36,536 bases of DNA from Planctomycetales bacterium (GTDB taxonomy: Bacteria; Planctomycetota; Planctomycetia; Isosphaerales; Isosphaeraceae), in NCBI GenBank assembly GCA_027452145.1, contig DAIDHB010000205.1, forward strand, positions 1 through 36,536, read 5' to 3'. The translations under genes and the position numbers were made by a program. The notes under the pieces are model-generated. The model ran no database searches. It worked only from the letters and a program-made list of their open reading frames with translations, and was not told the origin of the DNA. Positions 8,478 to 17,296 of the stretch are shown piece after piece; position 1 is the first letter of the stretch; every line of letters begins with the position of its first letter.

Positions 8478-10157
8478 TCAACCTCCGCCGGGCGCCGCCG
8501 CATCCTCGATCCGCGCGCACCAGCGGACGGCGTTGCGCAGGAGCCGCTGATACGTCGGGTGCAACAGCGCCTCGCGGGTATGGCCGGGGGCCAGGTGGCA
8601 GACCCGGCCGCGGCCCTGTTCGCGGACCCAGCCCGCCGCGGCGATCTGGCCCGAGTCGGACCGGCTCCGCAGCAGCAGATGGATCCGGCCCTCGTCGACG
8701 GCCGGCAGGTGCTGCTCGTCGGCGACGACGAACGCCGAGACGCCCCGGGTGATCGGGTGCCCCGCGTCGACCACCTCCACGCGGAAGCGCTCCAGCGGGC
8801 CATGGGTCGTGTACCGGCCGCCGACGAGGTCGAGATAAGGCCCGCCGGGCGGATACAGCCCCAGCGAGTTGTGCAGGTTGAGCAGGCCGCCGCCCTGTTC
8901 GACGAAGTCGACGACCGCGCGCTGCTGCTCGAGCGTCATCCAGGTGAAGTCGCCACGGCGGTCCGCGCCCAGCCGAGGGCGAAGGAGGCCGTCGCGCAGG
9001 ATCACCAGCAAGCGGACCTTCGCCAGGTTCCCGGCCCACAGCGATCTCACGTCCACGGCGAAGTGCGGCACGACGCCCGTCGCCTCGAAGACCGGCCGCA
9101 GGCCCTCCTCGATGTGCCCCGGCTCGTGGGGGCCGTCGCCGATCAGCACGAGCGCATGGGGCCGTCGATCCGTCGCGTCCGGGACCTGGCCGCCAAACGG
9201 CGCGACGGGGACGGTCAGCTCGCGGTAGACGTGCTCGATGTCCGCGGCGACGGGCGTGTCATACGGCATCCAGACGAGGAGTCCGGCGGGAATCCGGACC
9301 TGCTCGCGCGCGACGGCCGGCGGCCGGCCCTGGGCGATCTCGTGGCCGACCTGGCGCCGGAGCTCCGCCAGGAACCGGCGCTGCCGCGCGACGATCTCGG
9401 GGCCGGCCCACGAGCCGTTCCCCGGAATGACTCGCGACGGTCGGAGCGCCTCGAGCCGCCGGAGCGCCTCGACCCATTTTCCCGTATCGCTCCCCGGCAA
9501 CGGCACGCGCGGTCCGTTGACGACGAGCGGCCCGCCGAAGAGGACCGACCGGCCCGGCAGATACACGGCCGCGCCGACCTCGCCCGCCACGCCGTCGAAC
9601 GGCAGGAGCTCGACGGAGACCGCGGCATCGCCGATCGGGGCGTCCTTCCCGTCGCGGCCGATCGCCGGCAGGTCGAGCGTGCCGTCGTCGGCGCGCAGTT
9701 GGGCGCGGGTCGCGGGCGAGGCGATCACGCGGCGGACTCCCCGGTCGAGGATCGCTTGCACGAGCCTGGCGTCGCCCTTGAGCGAGTGGGTCAGGACGAG
9801 CGTCCGCGCGGGCTTGCCGGCGGTCTTCTCGACCATCGCCAGGAATTCGGGGATGGCGACGCCGCGCGGCAGGTCGACGAGCAGGGTCTCATGCTCGAGC
9901 GTGACCCAGCCGCAGTTGGCCGAGCCGTGCGCGGCGTCGAACCCGGCCGCGAAGACCCCGGGCGCGACCTGCTCGTGATGCGGGATCGCGCCGGCGCCGA
10001 TCGCCAGCGGGACGGCCAGGGCAATCAGTACGACGCCGGCAAGAAAGTAGGTCGGGCAGTCTTGCCCGACTCCGCAGCCACGCCGGGCAAGACTGCGCGA
10101 ACTACTTTTATGCCGAAATGGTATTTGCCCTGCCCAGTGTCGCCGTGGTCGCGCCAT
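8478..10157 (-). CDS. Degenerate MBL-fold / ThuA-like domain fusion protein
   Basis: A protein of 559 residues from the chosen ATG (an in-frame ATG at 10238 would add 27 residues with no signal-like character). A basic N-terminus is followed by a hydrophobic export or anchor segment (LAGVVLIALAVPLAIGAGA). A metallo-beta-lactamase-like domain comes next, but its metal motif reads THSLKGDA instead of HxHxDH, and the usual PGHG reads PGNG. It is therefore probably not a hydrolase. The second half is a ThuA-like (glutamine-amidotransferase-like fold) domain, starting near PHALVLIGDG and including FVEQGGGLLNLHNS and HPITRGVSAF. ThuA-like proteins are linked to sugar metabolism, but their reaction is mostly unclear. 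The palindromic repeat at 10044-10108 lies inside the 5' coding region, before the hydrophobic segment; see findings. A GGGGG run precedes the chosen start. Confidence 0.75.
   Translation of the reverse strand: MARPRRHWAGQIPFRHKSSSRSLARRGCGVGQDCPTYFLAGVVLIALAVPLAIGAGAIPHHEQVAPGVFAAGFDAAHGSANCGWVTLEHETLLVDLPRGVAIPEFLAMVEKTAGKPARTLVLTHSLKGDARLVQAILDRGVRRVIASPATRAQLRADDGTLDLPAIGRDGKDAPIGDAAVSVELLPFDGVAGEVGAAVYLPGRSVLFGGPLVVNGPRVPLPGSDTGKWVEALRRLEALRPSRVIPGNGSWAGPEIVARQRRFLAELRRQVGHEIAQGRPPAVAREQVRIPAGLLVWMPYDTPVAADIEHVYRELTVPVAPFGGQVPDATDRRPHALVLIGDGPHEPGHIEEGLRPVFEATGVVPHFAVDVRSLWAGNLAKVRLLVILRDGLLRPRLGADRRGDFTWMTLEQQRAVVDFVEQGGGLLNLHNSLGLYPPGGPYLDLVGGRYTTHGPLERFRVEVVDAGHPITRGVSAFVVADEQHLPAVDEGRIHLLLRSRSDSGQIAAAGWVREQGRGRVCHLAPGHTREALLHPTYQRLLRNAVRWCARIEDAAAPGGG
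10044..10108. repeat. REPIN-like paired palindromic repeat, family 3
   Basis: Arms at 10044-10068 and 10084-10108 match as reverse complements at 23 of 25 positions, with a 15-nt spacer. Each arm contains an inner palindrome of the GTCGGGCA...TGCCCGAC type. It overlaps the predicted N-terminal coding region of the ThuA-fusion gene, where it encodes a Ser/Arg/Cys-rich stretch. Confidence 0.75.
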
Positions 10158-10292
10158 GACCAATGCCCCCTGCGGCCCGGCCGGCACGCCAGGCCCGATC
10201 GCCGAGCGAGGTCGGATGCGTCCGGCGGGACGCCGCATCGATCGCGGACGGCCCGCCGGGCGCGGCTCGTGGGGATGCGGCCGGCGGCCGGC

Positions 10293-13200
10293 TCAATGGT
10301 TGAACAGGAACGCCGGGCTGTTGATGAGCGCCCAGGAGATGTCCTGGGCGGCGGTGAGGCGGCGGGCCGCGGCCTGCTCGACGCTCATCTCGACGTCGCG
10401 GCGCAGGGCCACGAGCGACGGGTCCGGCTGCACGGGCCTGCGGGCGAATTCGAGGGCCGCCTTCAGCTCCTGGAGCTTCGGGTCGGCCGGCAGCGGGGCG
10501 CGGTTGGCGGCCAGCGCCTGCGTCTTCGCCTTCAGCTCGGCGTCCATGACCCGGAAATACGACAGCAGCATGTCCTTCTGCGCCTCGGTCCGCACCTCGG
10601 GGGCGACGGCCAGCACCGCGCGGAAGTCCTCGGGCAGGCTCGGCCCGACCGGGCGGGGCGACCGCGTTGCCGAGATGCGGAACCGCCCGATCGTCCAGGC
10701 GTTCTGGTACAGGTGATGCAGCTTGATCGTCAGCACCGTGCCGCCGGGGCCTCCCAGGGGCTGCGCGGTCTCGAAGGTCGCCCAGTGGACGATCCCCGTC
10801 ATCGGCGAGACCGCCCAGCCGTTGCCCTGGTCGTTGGCGCTGCCGTCGATCGCCTTGGCGATCGGGAAGCCGTCCTGGCTGAAGTCCGCCATGGCGTTCT
10901 GGAGCTTCACCGGTTTGGTCTGCTTCGGATCGGCCTTCGGGGCGGCGAAGACTTCCAGCTCGTTCAGCACGAAGTTACCGTCGGTCGCCCGGCCGGGCCC
11001 CCTGTTCGGCAGCCGGCCGTCGGGCAGGACTTCCAGCCGCAGCCCGGTAATGCCGGTCAGCTCGGTGTCGATCGTGATCGTCACGACGCCGTTGCGATTC
11101 CGGCCCGAGACGACGATCGAGCCGTCCGGCTCCTTCGTCAGGGTCGAGCGATTGGTCGCGCTCATCGCCTTCGGGTCGAGCACGGCCCAACGGTTGACGA
11201 CCGCCGACGCGTGGGCCTTTTCCCACTCCGCCAGCTTCTTCGCCAGGCCGTGCGTCTCGTAATCCTTCAGGTCGGCCTCGAGCCGGGCGGTCGCCTCGGC
11301 CTTCTTGCGATTCTGCTCGGCCAGCCGGGGGGCCAGCTCCTTCTCATACGACGCCAGCGCGGCCTGGGCCGAGGCGATGGCGGCGGCGCGCTTGCGCTCG
11401 AGCTCGGGCCGCTTGATGGCGAACTCGGCCTCGCGGCGGCCGAGCTCCTCGGCCAGCCGGCGGTGATCGTCCTCGACGGCCTGCATCTCCTTGCGGCAGG
11501 TGGCGACCTCCGCGGCGGTCGGCGGCCGGTTGAGGATCCGCACGAACAGCTCGTCAATCAGCTTCGAGTCATCTCCCTGCGCGGCGACCAGGCGGGTCAG
11601 GTCGCTCGACGGGTCGGCCAGGGCGTCGGCCAGGGTCGGGCCGCTGACCAGCGCCATGACGGGCCCGAGCTGCATGCCGCTGGATCGCTCGCACTCGCAG
11701 GCGCTCTCCCGCGCGGGCCGGCCGAAGGTCGTCAGGAAGCCGCTGGGCAGCTCGACGCCCGAGTCCGGCAGCGCCGCGGCGCGGGTGCCCGCCGGCACGC
11801 CCGGGATCTTCGAGACCGAGCCGGTCACCCGGTACACGGCGTCGAGCAGCACCTCGGCCGGCAGACGACGGGCCAGGGCGTGCGAGTAGTTCACCTTGTC
11901 GTCGGCGTTCCACCTGTTCGTCTCGACCGAGAGCTGGTACGTCCGCGACTTGCAGATCAGCCGCATCACGTGCCGCACGTCGAAGCCGCTCCTGACGAAC
12001 TCGCCCGTCAGGTAGTCGAGCAGCTCGGGGTTGCTCGGCGGGTTGCCGGCGCGGATGTCGTCGAGCGGCTCGATGATCCCGGCGCCCAGCATGTAGCCCC
12101 AGAGCCGGTTGACGTAGCTGCGGGCGAAGTACGGGTTGTCCTTCGAGGTCAGCCACTCGGCCAGCTCGGTCCGACGCGGCGAGCCTTTTGCCGGGTGAGG
12201 ATACGCGTTGTCGAACGGGAACCGGGGCGCCGTCACCTTCTTGGTGCGGTCGTGGACCACCTCGGCCTTGCTCGTGTCGGAGACCATCTCGAAGAGCGGC
12301 TTGGGCGCCTCGACGTCGGTGCCGCCGATCATCCGGCCCTTGCTCTCGGGGTCGGCCTTCAGGTCCACCTGCGCGAAGAAGGCGGCCGTCTGGTAGTACT
12401 GGTCCTGAGTCCACCGCTCGAACGGGTGGTCGTGGCACTTGTTGCAGTTGAACCGGATCGCCAGGAAGAGCTGGGTGGTGTTCTCCATCGTGGCGGTCGG
12501 CTCGCGGAGGATCTTGAAGTAGGCCGCCGCCGGGTTCTCGCGGTTCGACCCGCTGGCCGTCAGGATCGAGCGGACGAACCTGTCGTACGGGGTATTCCCG
12601 GCGACCTGGGCCCGGATCCAGTTGCGGAAGGCGACCGAGCCCTCGACGCCGAGGAACTTGCGGTTGACCTGGAGCAGGTCGGCCCACTTGTTGGTCCAGT
12701 AATCGACGAAGTCGGGGCTGCCGATCAGGCGGTCGACCAGCTCGTCGCGCTTGACGCGGCTGTCGCGCCGGTCGGCCAGGAACTTGCGGACATCCTCGGC
12801 GGTCGGCGGCAGCCCGGTGAGATCCAGGTAAACGCGGCGGACGAACTCGGCGTCGGTGCAGAGGCCCGAGGGGAGGATCTTCATCCGCTTCCACTTGGCG
12901 GCGACCAGTTTGTCAATCTGGCTGTAGGCCGGCGGCTCGGCCCAGGCGAATCCGGTGCGGTCGCCCATGACGGTGAGCGTGGTCGAGGCGTAGTTCCCCT
13001 CGAACCGGGCGAGCACGGGCGCCTCGCCCCGTCGCAATGCGGTCATCACGCCCGAGCGGCTCGCCGCGGCGACCTCGGTGTTGGCGCTCTCGAGGAACGC
13101 CTCGCGGGTCACGTCGCGGACCTCGCCGCTGGAATAGGTCGCCAGCACGCGGAGCTGCTGCCGGGCGCCGATGCGCTGGACCACCGGGTTGATCGGCGCG

Positions 13201-15470
13201 ACCTCGATCTTCGCGACGCGGGGGCCGGTCAGGTCGAGCCGGGCGCCGTCGGCGATCCACGAGCGGATGACCTCGTAATACGGCTCGCCCGGCTGGATTA
13301 GGGCGCCGCCGACATGGGGCGCGGCGCCCGTCGGCTTGAGCAGCATCAGGCTGTCGTCGGGCGAGGCGACGTTCACCCGCCGCGAGGCGTGGTCGTCGGT
13401 CAGGGCCCGGACGTCGAACAGCGGATCATAGCCGCGGAGCGAGAGCTTGAACCCGGCCTTGCCCTGGGCGGAGCCGTGGCAGGTCCCGGCGTTGCAGCCC
13501 AGGCGCGAGAGCACCGGCGCGACGTCGTGGACGAAGTCCACTTTCGGCGCGGTGCCGACCCCCAGCACGGTCACGGGCACCTCCACCGACTTGCCCGCCA
13601 GGCGGAGGGTCAATTTTGCCTGGCCGTCAGAGCGGGGCCGGACCAGCCCCGACCGCGAGACCTCGGCGACCGGCGACGACAGCGACCACTCGACCATCCG
13701 GGTGGCGTCGACCGCCTCGCCCGAGGCCAGCCGGCCGGTGACCAGAAGCTGCACGTAGGCGAACCGGTTGGCCAGCCGGACCTCCTTCGGCTGGACCTCC
13801 AGCGACGCGAGCTTCGCCCCGGCGGGCAGCGTCTCGGATTCGACGGCCTCCTCCAGCTTGGGCGCGACGCTTGGCGCCGCGGCGTTCTGCGCCGTCGAGG
13901 CGGCCTTCACCGTGACCGGGGCGAACTCCTTGAGGGTCTTGCCGTTCTCGGCTTCGATCAGCCGGACCATCCCGTCGGCGCCGGCGGCCGCGAGGACCTT
14001 GCCGTCGGGGCGGAAGGCGACGGTGTAGATCCCGCCCCGCGGCACCTTCACGCGGGCGATCTCGCGGACGCCGTCCTTGTGGTATTTCTCGAGCTCGGCG
14101 ACCTCGGCCGGCGACCGGGCGGTCACGACCTTCTGGTTGATCGCCTTGAGCTTGTCGGGGTAGCTGGTGTCGAATTCATATCCGTAGATCGCGACCTCGC
14201 CGGCGCCGTCGAGGCTGCCGGCGGCGGCGATCCGCTTCCCGTCGGCGCTGACCGCCACGCTGGTGACGCGCCCGGCCACCGGCGGGAACTCGCGGATCAG
14301 GTTCGAGTCGTCGCCGATGACCCGCGCCGTCTGGCGGAACACGCGATAGAGCTTCGGCTCGCCGTCGGAGCCGCCCACGACGATCTCGTCGCGCTTCGGG
14401 TGCCGCGCCACGGCGCCCAGGCCGCCCTTGAGGGCGCCGGGGGTGATCGACGTGATGTTGTCGACGAACCGCTGGGTGGCGACCTCGGTCAGCTTGGCCG
14501 TCATGTCGCGGCCGACGGAGATCAGGTGGTTGCCGTCGGCCGAGAACACGGTGTCGAGCGCCCAGTCGCTGTGCGAGCCCATGAACAGCACCTGCTGGCC
14601 GGTCTTCGCGTCGATGGCCCGCACGGTGTTATCGGCGCAGCCGAAGGCGAGCTTCGAGCCGTCGGGCGACCAGCTCACGCCGTAGACGGTGTCATACGTC
14701 ACGGCGACCGACATCACGAGCTTCCGCTTCGCGACGTCCCAGACCTGGACCTCGCCCATCCGGGCCGGGCGGCCGCCGGCGACCGCCAGCCGCTTGCCGT
14801 CGGGCGAGAAGGCGAGCGACTCGATCCGCTGCGCCAGGCCGATCAGCCGGGCGAGGGGCGCCGAGCCGTCGGCCTTCCACAGCACCACCTCGTGGAACCC
14901 CGCGACGGCCAGCAGCGACCCATCGGGCGAGAAGGCGACGGCCGGGATCACCGGCAGCCGGCTGTATTCGGGGGGATGCTCGAGGTCATACCGCGCCCGG
15001 GCGTTCTGCGGCGTGTCGTCGACGGCGCCCTGGGCGATCCAGCGGGTAATCAGGTCGATCTCGGCCGCGGACAGCGGGGGCTTGTCCTGCGGCATCTCGG
15101 CCTTGCCGCCCTGCGGGGTGATCTTGTCGATCAGGAAGCTCTCGTCCGGCTTGCCGGGCACGATGCCCGCCTGGCCGCTCTCGCCTCCCTTGATCATCCG
15201 GTCGAACGCCGTCATCACATACGCGCCGCCGGCCTTGGCCGGCTGGTGGCAACCCTGGCACTGCGCCTGGAGGATCGGGCGGACCTGCCGGTCATAGCTG
15301 ACCTTCGGCCCCGCCGCGACGGCCGCGGCAGTGGCTCCTTTCTTCGCCCCGTCCTTCGCCCGGCCCTTCACCTTGTCGTCGGCGGCAAAGGCCGCCGTCG
15401 CAATCGAAAGGATCACCGGAATCGCAAGCGACCCCGCCCCGCGGCGCCTGTTCGCCCTGATCGTCACCAT
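10293..15470 (-). CDS. Giant PSD1-type cytochrome / WD40 / DUF1549-DUF1553 protein
   Basis: A 1725-residue exported protein. A signal peptide ends near AFAAD (about 30). A planctomycete cytochrome-c-like domain carries CQGCH at 71-75. A WD40-type propeller spans about 175-515, with repeated FSPDGxxLAVAG units. An Ig-like (BIG2-type) domain covers about 553-636. The PSD1 part begins with a CX4CH motif at 659-665 (CNAGTCHGS), followed by a second BIG2-like domain (about 752-836), DUF1549 (about 850-1060, with a third heme-type motif CNKCHDHP at 1009-1016) and DUF1553 (about 1095-1320). A charged coiled coil occupies about 1325-1410, followed by a beta-rich module (about 1420-1610) and a helical tail. 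The ATG has GGGGAG upstream. The protein resembles other planctomycete PSD1 proteins thought to act outside the cytoplasm; the substrate is unknown. Unlike the pair at 30611-34623, no DUF1501 partner lies beside it. Confidence 0.9.
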   Translation of the reverse strand: MVTIRANRRRGAGSLAIPVILSIATAAFAADDKVKGRAKDGAKKGATAAAVAAGPKVSYDRQVRPILQAQCQGCHQPAKAGGAYVMTAFDRMIKGGESGQAGIVPGKPDESFLIDKITPQGGKAEMPQDKPPLSAAEIDLITRWIAQGAVDDTPQNARARYDLEHPPEYSRLPVIPAVAFSPDGSLLAVAGFHEVVLWKADGSAPLARLIGLAQRIESLAFSPDGKRLAVAGGRPARMGEVQVWDVAKRKLVMSVAVTYDTVYGVSWSPDGSKLAFGCADNTVRAIDAKTGQQVLFMGSHSDWALDTVFSADGNHLISVGRDMTAKLTEVATQRFVDNITSITPGALKGGLGAVARHPKRDEIVVGGSDGEPKLYRVFRQTARVIGDDSNLIREFPPVAGRVTSVAVSADGKRIAAAGSLDGAGEVAIYGYEFDTSYPDKLKAINQKVVTARSPAEVAELEKYHKDGVREIARVKVPRGGIYTVAFRPDGKVLAAAGADGMVRLIEAENGKTLKEFAPVTVKAASTAQNAAAPSVAPKLEEAVESETLPAGAKLASLEVQPKEVRLANRFAYVQLLVTGRLASGEAVDATRMVEWSLSSPVAEVSRSGLVRPRSDGQAKLTLRLAGKSVEVPVTVLGVGTAPKVDFVHDVAPVLSRLGCNAGTCHGSAQGKAGFKLSLRGYDPLFDVRALTDDHASRRVNVASPDDSLMLLKPTGAAPHVGGALIQPGEPYYEVIRSWIADGARLDLTGPRVAKIEVAPINPVVQRIGARQQLRVLATYSSGEVRDVTREAFLESANTEVAAASRSGVMTALRRGEAPVLARFEGNYASTTLTVMGDRTGFAWAEPPAYSQIDKLVAAKWKRMKILPSGLCTDAEFVRRVYLDLTGLPPTAEDVRKFLADRRDSRVKRDELVDRLIGSPDFVDYWTNKWADLLQVNRKFLGVEGSVAFRNWIRAQVAGNTPYDRFVRSILTASGSNRENPAAAYFKILREPTATMENTTQLFLAIRFNCNKCHDHPFERWTQDQYYQTAAFFAQVDLKADPESKGRMIGGTDVEAPKPLFEMVSDTSKAEVVHDRTKKVTAPRFPFDNAYPHPAKGSPRRTELAEWLTSKDNPYFARSYVNRLWGYMLGAGIIEPLDDIRAGNPPSNPELLDYLTGEFVRSGFDVRHVMRLICKSRTYQLSVETNRWNADDKVNYSHALARRLPAEVLLDAVYRVTGSVSKIPGVPAGTRAAALPDSGVELPSGFLTTFGRPARESACECERSSGMQLGPVMALVSGPTLADALADPSSDLTRLVAAQGDDSKLIDELFVRILNRPPTAAEVATCRKEMQAVEDDHRRLAEELGRREAEFAIKRPELERKRAAAIASAQAALASYEKELAPRLAEQNRKKAEATARLEADLKDYETHGLAKKLAEWEKAHASAVVNRWAVLDPKAMSATNRSTLTKEPDGSIVVSGRNRNGVVTITIDTELTGITGLRLEVLPDGRLPNRGPGRATDGNFVLNELEVFAAPKADPKQTKPVKLQNAMADFSQDGFPIAKAIDGSANDQGNGWAVSPMTGIVHWATFETAQPLGGPGGTVLTIKLHHLYQNAWTIGRFRISATRSPRPVGPSLPEDFRAVLAVAPEVRTEAQKDMLLSYFRVMDAELKAKTQALAANRAPLPADPKLQELKAALEFARRPVQPDPSLVALRRDVEMSVEQAAARRLTAAQDISWALINSPAFLFNH

Positions 15471-15964
15471 CTGGGTTGCTCCCCGCTCGCTCGCGACCCG
15501 CGGAATCGCCGGTCTCGCACCCGGCCCGCGGCGGATCTATCGCCATGCCCTCGCCTCGCCCGGCGAGGAACCCGGTGTCGTCTGGTCTGGTCTGCTCTGG
15601 TCTGCTCTCAGCTCGGCTGGGCTCAGTTCGGTCCTGGTCGACCTGTCGGATTCGCTTCGATCTCGGTGGGATACGTTGGCGGGGCGCCTGGCCCCGGGCA
15701 GGTTCAGCTCTTTTCTCGGCGGCTCACGGGCGCATCGCGATTCCCGGCCGGCTTCGACTCCGTTGCATGGATCTTAACGATTCGCACACCCATGCACCAG
15801 TGGCAACGGCGCGATCGCGTGCCCGTCCGTCAAATCTTAACGGAAAACGTCCGTGGAATACCAGCGTGACAATTGTTTAACGAGGGGGATTTGCCGGAAG
15901 GAGCGGGTATGAGGGCAGGGGGTGGTCTTCAAGAGGCGGTAGACGGGAGGCGGTCGTTCGCTGG
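15471..15964. other. Intergenic region upstream of the giant PSD1 gene
   Basis: No gene is supported in these 494 nt. It holds the 5' region of the minus-strand gene ending at 10293. A low-complexity TCTGG/TCTGC tract occurs at about 15580-15612. The hexamer TTAACG appears three times (15774-15779, 15837-15842, 15877-15882); the first two share ATCTTAACG. The right half is less GC-rich than its surroundings, as expected for a promoter region, but I cannot place -35 and -10 boxes with confidence. Confidence 0.5.
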
Positions 15965-16216
15965 CTAGCCGGACGGGCCCAGCAGCTCGTCCCAGCTCGC
16001 GACATCGAAAATACGATCGGTCAGAGCCTCGAGGCGACCGAGATCCTCCAGGCCCTCGATCCTGGCCCTGGCCTGCTTGCGAGGCGGCCCGAACTTCTTG
16101 CTGCCGAGGTGGATGAGTATCTCTCGGGCCATCTCGGTGCGGCCTTCGGCGATGCCCTTCTTGAGGATGGCCTGATAGACCGACGACTCCTCGATCCCGC
16201 GGATTCCGAGCAACAT
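15965..16216 (-). CDS. Duplicated DUF4351-type C-terminal fragment
   Basis: An 83-residue ORF that repeats the last 83 residues of the neighbouring gene (16232-17116), with roughly four-fifths identity and no gaps. It contains only the linker IEESSVYQAILKKGIAEG and the DUF4351-type domain (FGPPRKQARARIEGLEDLGRL type). The nuclease core is absent. It has its own ATG and a GGGGAG 9 nt upstream, 15 nt after the parent gene's stop, so it may be translated as a separate small protein. Most differences cluster in one block (residues 26-37). It may be a free-standing regulatory or oligomerisation domain, or simply a remnant of duplication. Confidence 0.55.
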   Translation of the reverse strand: MLLGIRGIEESSVYQAILKKGIAEGRTEMAREILIHLGSKKFGPPRKQARARIEGLEDLGRLEALTDRIFDVASWDELLGPSG

Positions 16217-16490
16217 GGCGGGCTCCCCTGGCTAGTCGGCTGAGCTCAGCAGTTCGTCCCAGCTCGCGACATCGACGATACGATCGGTCAGAGCCTCGAG
16301 GCGACCGAGATCCTCCAGGCCCTCGATTTTGGCCCTGGCCTGCTTGCGAGGCGGCCCGAACTTTTTGCTTCCAAGGCGGATGAGCGTCTTTCGGACCCCT
16401 CTGGCCTCACCCTCGGCGATGCCCTTCTTGAGGATGGCCTGATAGACCGACGACTCCTCGATCCCGCGAATTCCGAGCACCATGGTCGAG
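15965..16490 (-). repeat. 267-bp tandem duplication
   Basis: The stretch 15965-16216 and the stretch from 16232 are the same sequence with scattered substitutions, offset by 267 bp (stop codon to stop codon). The reading frame is open in both copies, with no indels between them. Confidence 0.85.
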
Positions 16491-17116
16491 ACTCCTCGAA
16501 GGATCTCCTCGATTTCAGGATCGGCGTAACGCAGCCCCATCAACGCCGCCGTGGAGCCCCACAGGTCGCGCACCTGTTCGGGCGTCGCCTCCCGCCGGAG
16601 CCGCTCGGCGACGGCCGCCAGGACCTCGCGCAGCCGGTCCCGCTTGACCCGTGCAATCGGCGCCAGTGGCAGGATCGTCAGCCCGGCCGCCAGGATCCGC
16701 TCGACCGGCTGCTCCCAGATCCTTATGACATTGTAGCGGAACTGGTCGTAGATCTCACCATCGGGATGCCGTTGTTCCAGCTCGCCACTCAGCCCGCGGC
16801 GGTCGGCGTCCTTCTTGAGCAGCACGACGGTGGTGCGGACCGGCATTCGGTGGCGGTAGCGCAGCAGGGCGCTGTAGACGTGCAGCCGCTCGTCGAGCAC
16901 TTTGTCGCGGGTCGCCTGGATCTCGATGTTGTGAATCCACGGGACAGGATCCTCGACCAGGAGGACGCGGTCGGCCTCGAAAAGTGCGGTCGAGATGTTG
17001 GAGTCGATGACGCGGACCCGATTGGGGTCGGTCGCGTGGCCGCCGGCGAAGGCGTTCCACTCGGCGGGCCGGGCCTCGGTCATGTTCCGCAGGATCGTGT
17101 CGACGTCCTTCGCCAT
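16232..17116 (-). CDS. Rpn/PD-(D/E)XK-like nuclease family protein with DUF4351 C-terminus
   Basis: A 294-residue cytoplasmic protein. The N-terminal part resembles the Rpn / transposase_31-like group of PD-(D/E)XK nucleases: an acidic strand (FEADRVLLVED) followed by the core motif HNIEIQATRDK, where E-x-Q stands at the expected catalytic strand, and then YSALLRYRHRMPVRTTVVLLKK. The last 50 residues form a DUF4351-type helical domain (LIRLGSKKFGPPRKQARAKIEGL). Rpn proteins in E. coli are DNA endonucleases that promote RecA-independent recombination; whether this protein cuts DNA is inference. I chose the ATG at 17116 because GGAGG lies directly upstream; the in-frame extension to 17263 looks non-coding. 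The 3' end is tandemly duplicated downstream. Confidence 0.75.
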   Translation of the reverse strand: MAKDVDTILRNMTEARPAEWNAFAGGHATDPNRVRVIDSNISTALFEADRVLLVEDPVPWIHNIEIQATRDKVLDERLHVYSALLRYRHRMPVRTTVVLLKKDADRRGLSGELEQRHPDGEIYDQFRYNVIRIWEQPVERILAAGLTILPLAPIARVKRDRLREVLAAVAERLRREATPEQVRDLWGSTAALMGLRYADPEIEEILRGVSTMVLGIRGIEESSVYQAILKKGIAEGEARGVRKTLIRLGSKKFGPPRKQARAKIEGLEDLGRLEALTDRIVDVASWDELLSSAD

Positions 17117-17296
17117 CGTCTCGCCGCCTCCCTCCGATCGCGCCGCCGCGCCGAACTCGCGGCCGGAGGTATTGATCGGCGGGATTGCGGCCGAGGCTGA
17201 AGACCGGGCGGCGCCGGCCGGCGGTCCGGCGCGCATCGGTAGACGCGCGGGTCGGTCGACCACCCGCGGCGCCCGCGGATTCCGGCCCTGGTCTTC

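Noticed and set aside
15580..15612. TCTGG/TCTGC low-complexity tract as a possible CRISPR or tandem array
   Set aside because: It is only a few irregular 5-6 nt units with no spacers. It is simple-sequence DNA in a leader region.
8409..15869. Very long plus-strand open frames (1630 and 851 codons)
   Set aside because: They are the antisense of the ThuA-fusion and giant PSD1 genes, with no domain, signal peptide or family motif. High GC removes stop codons from the opposite strand.
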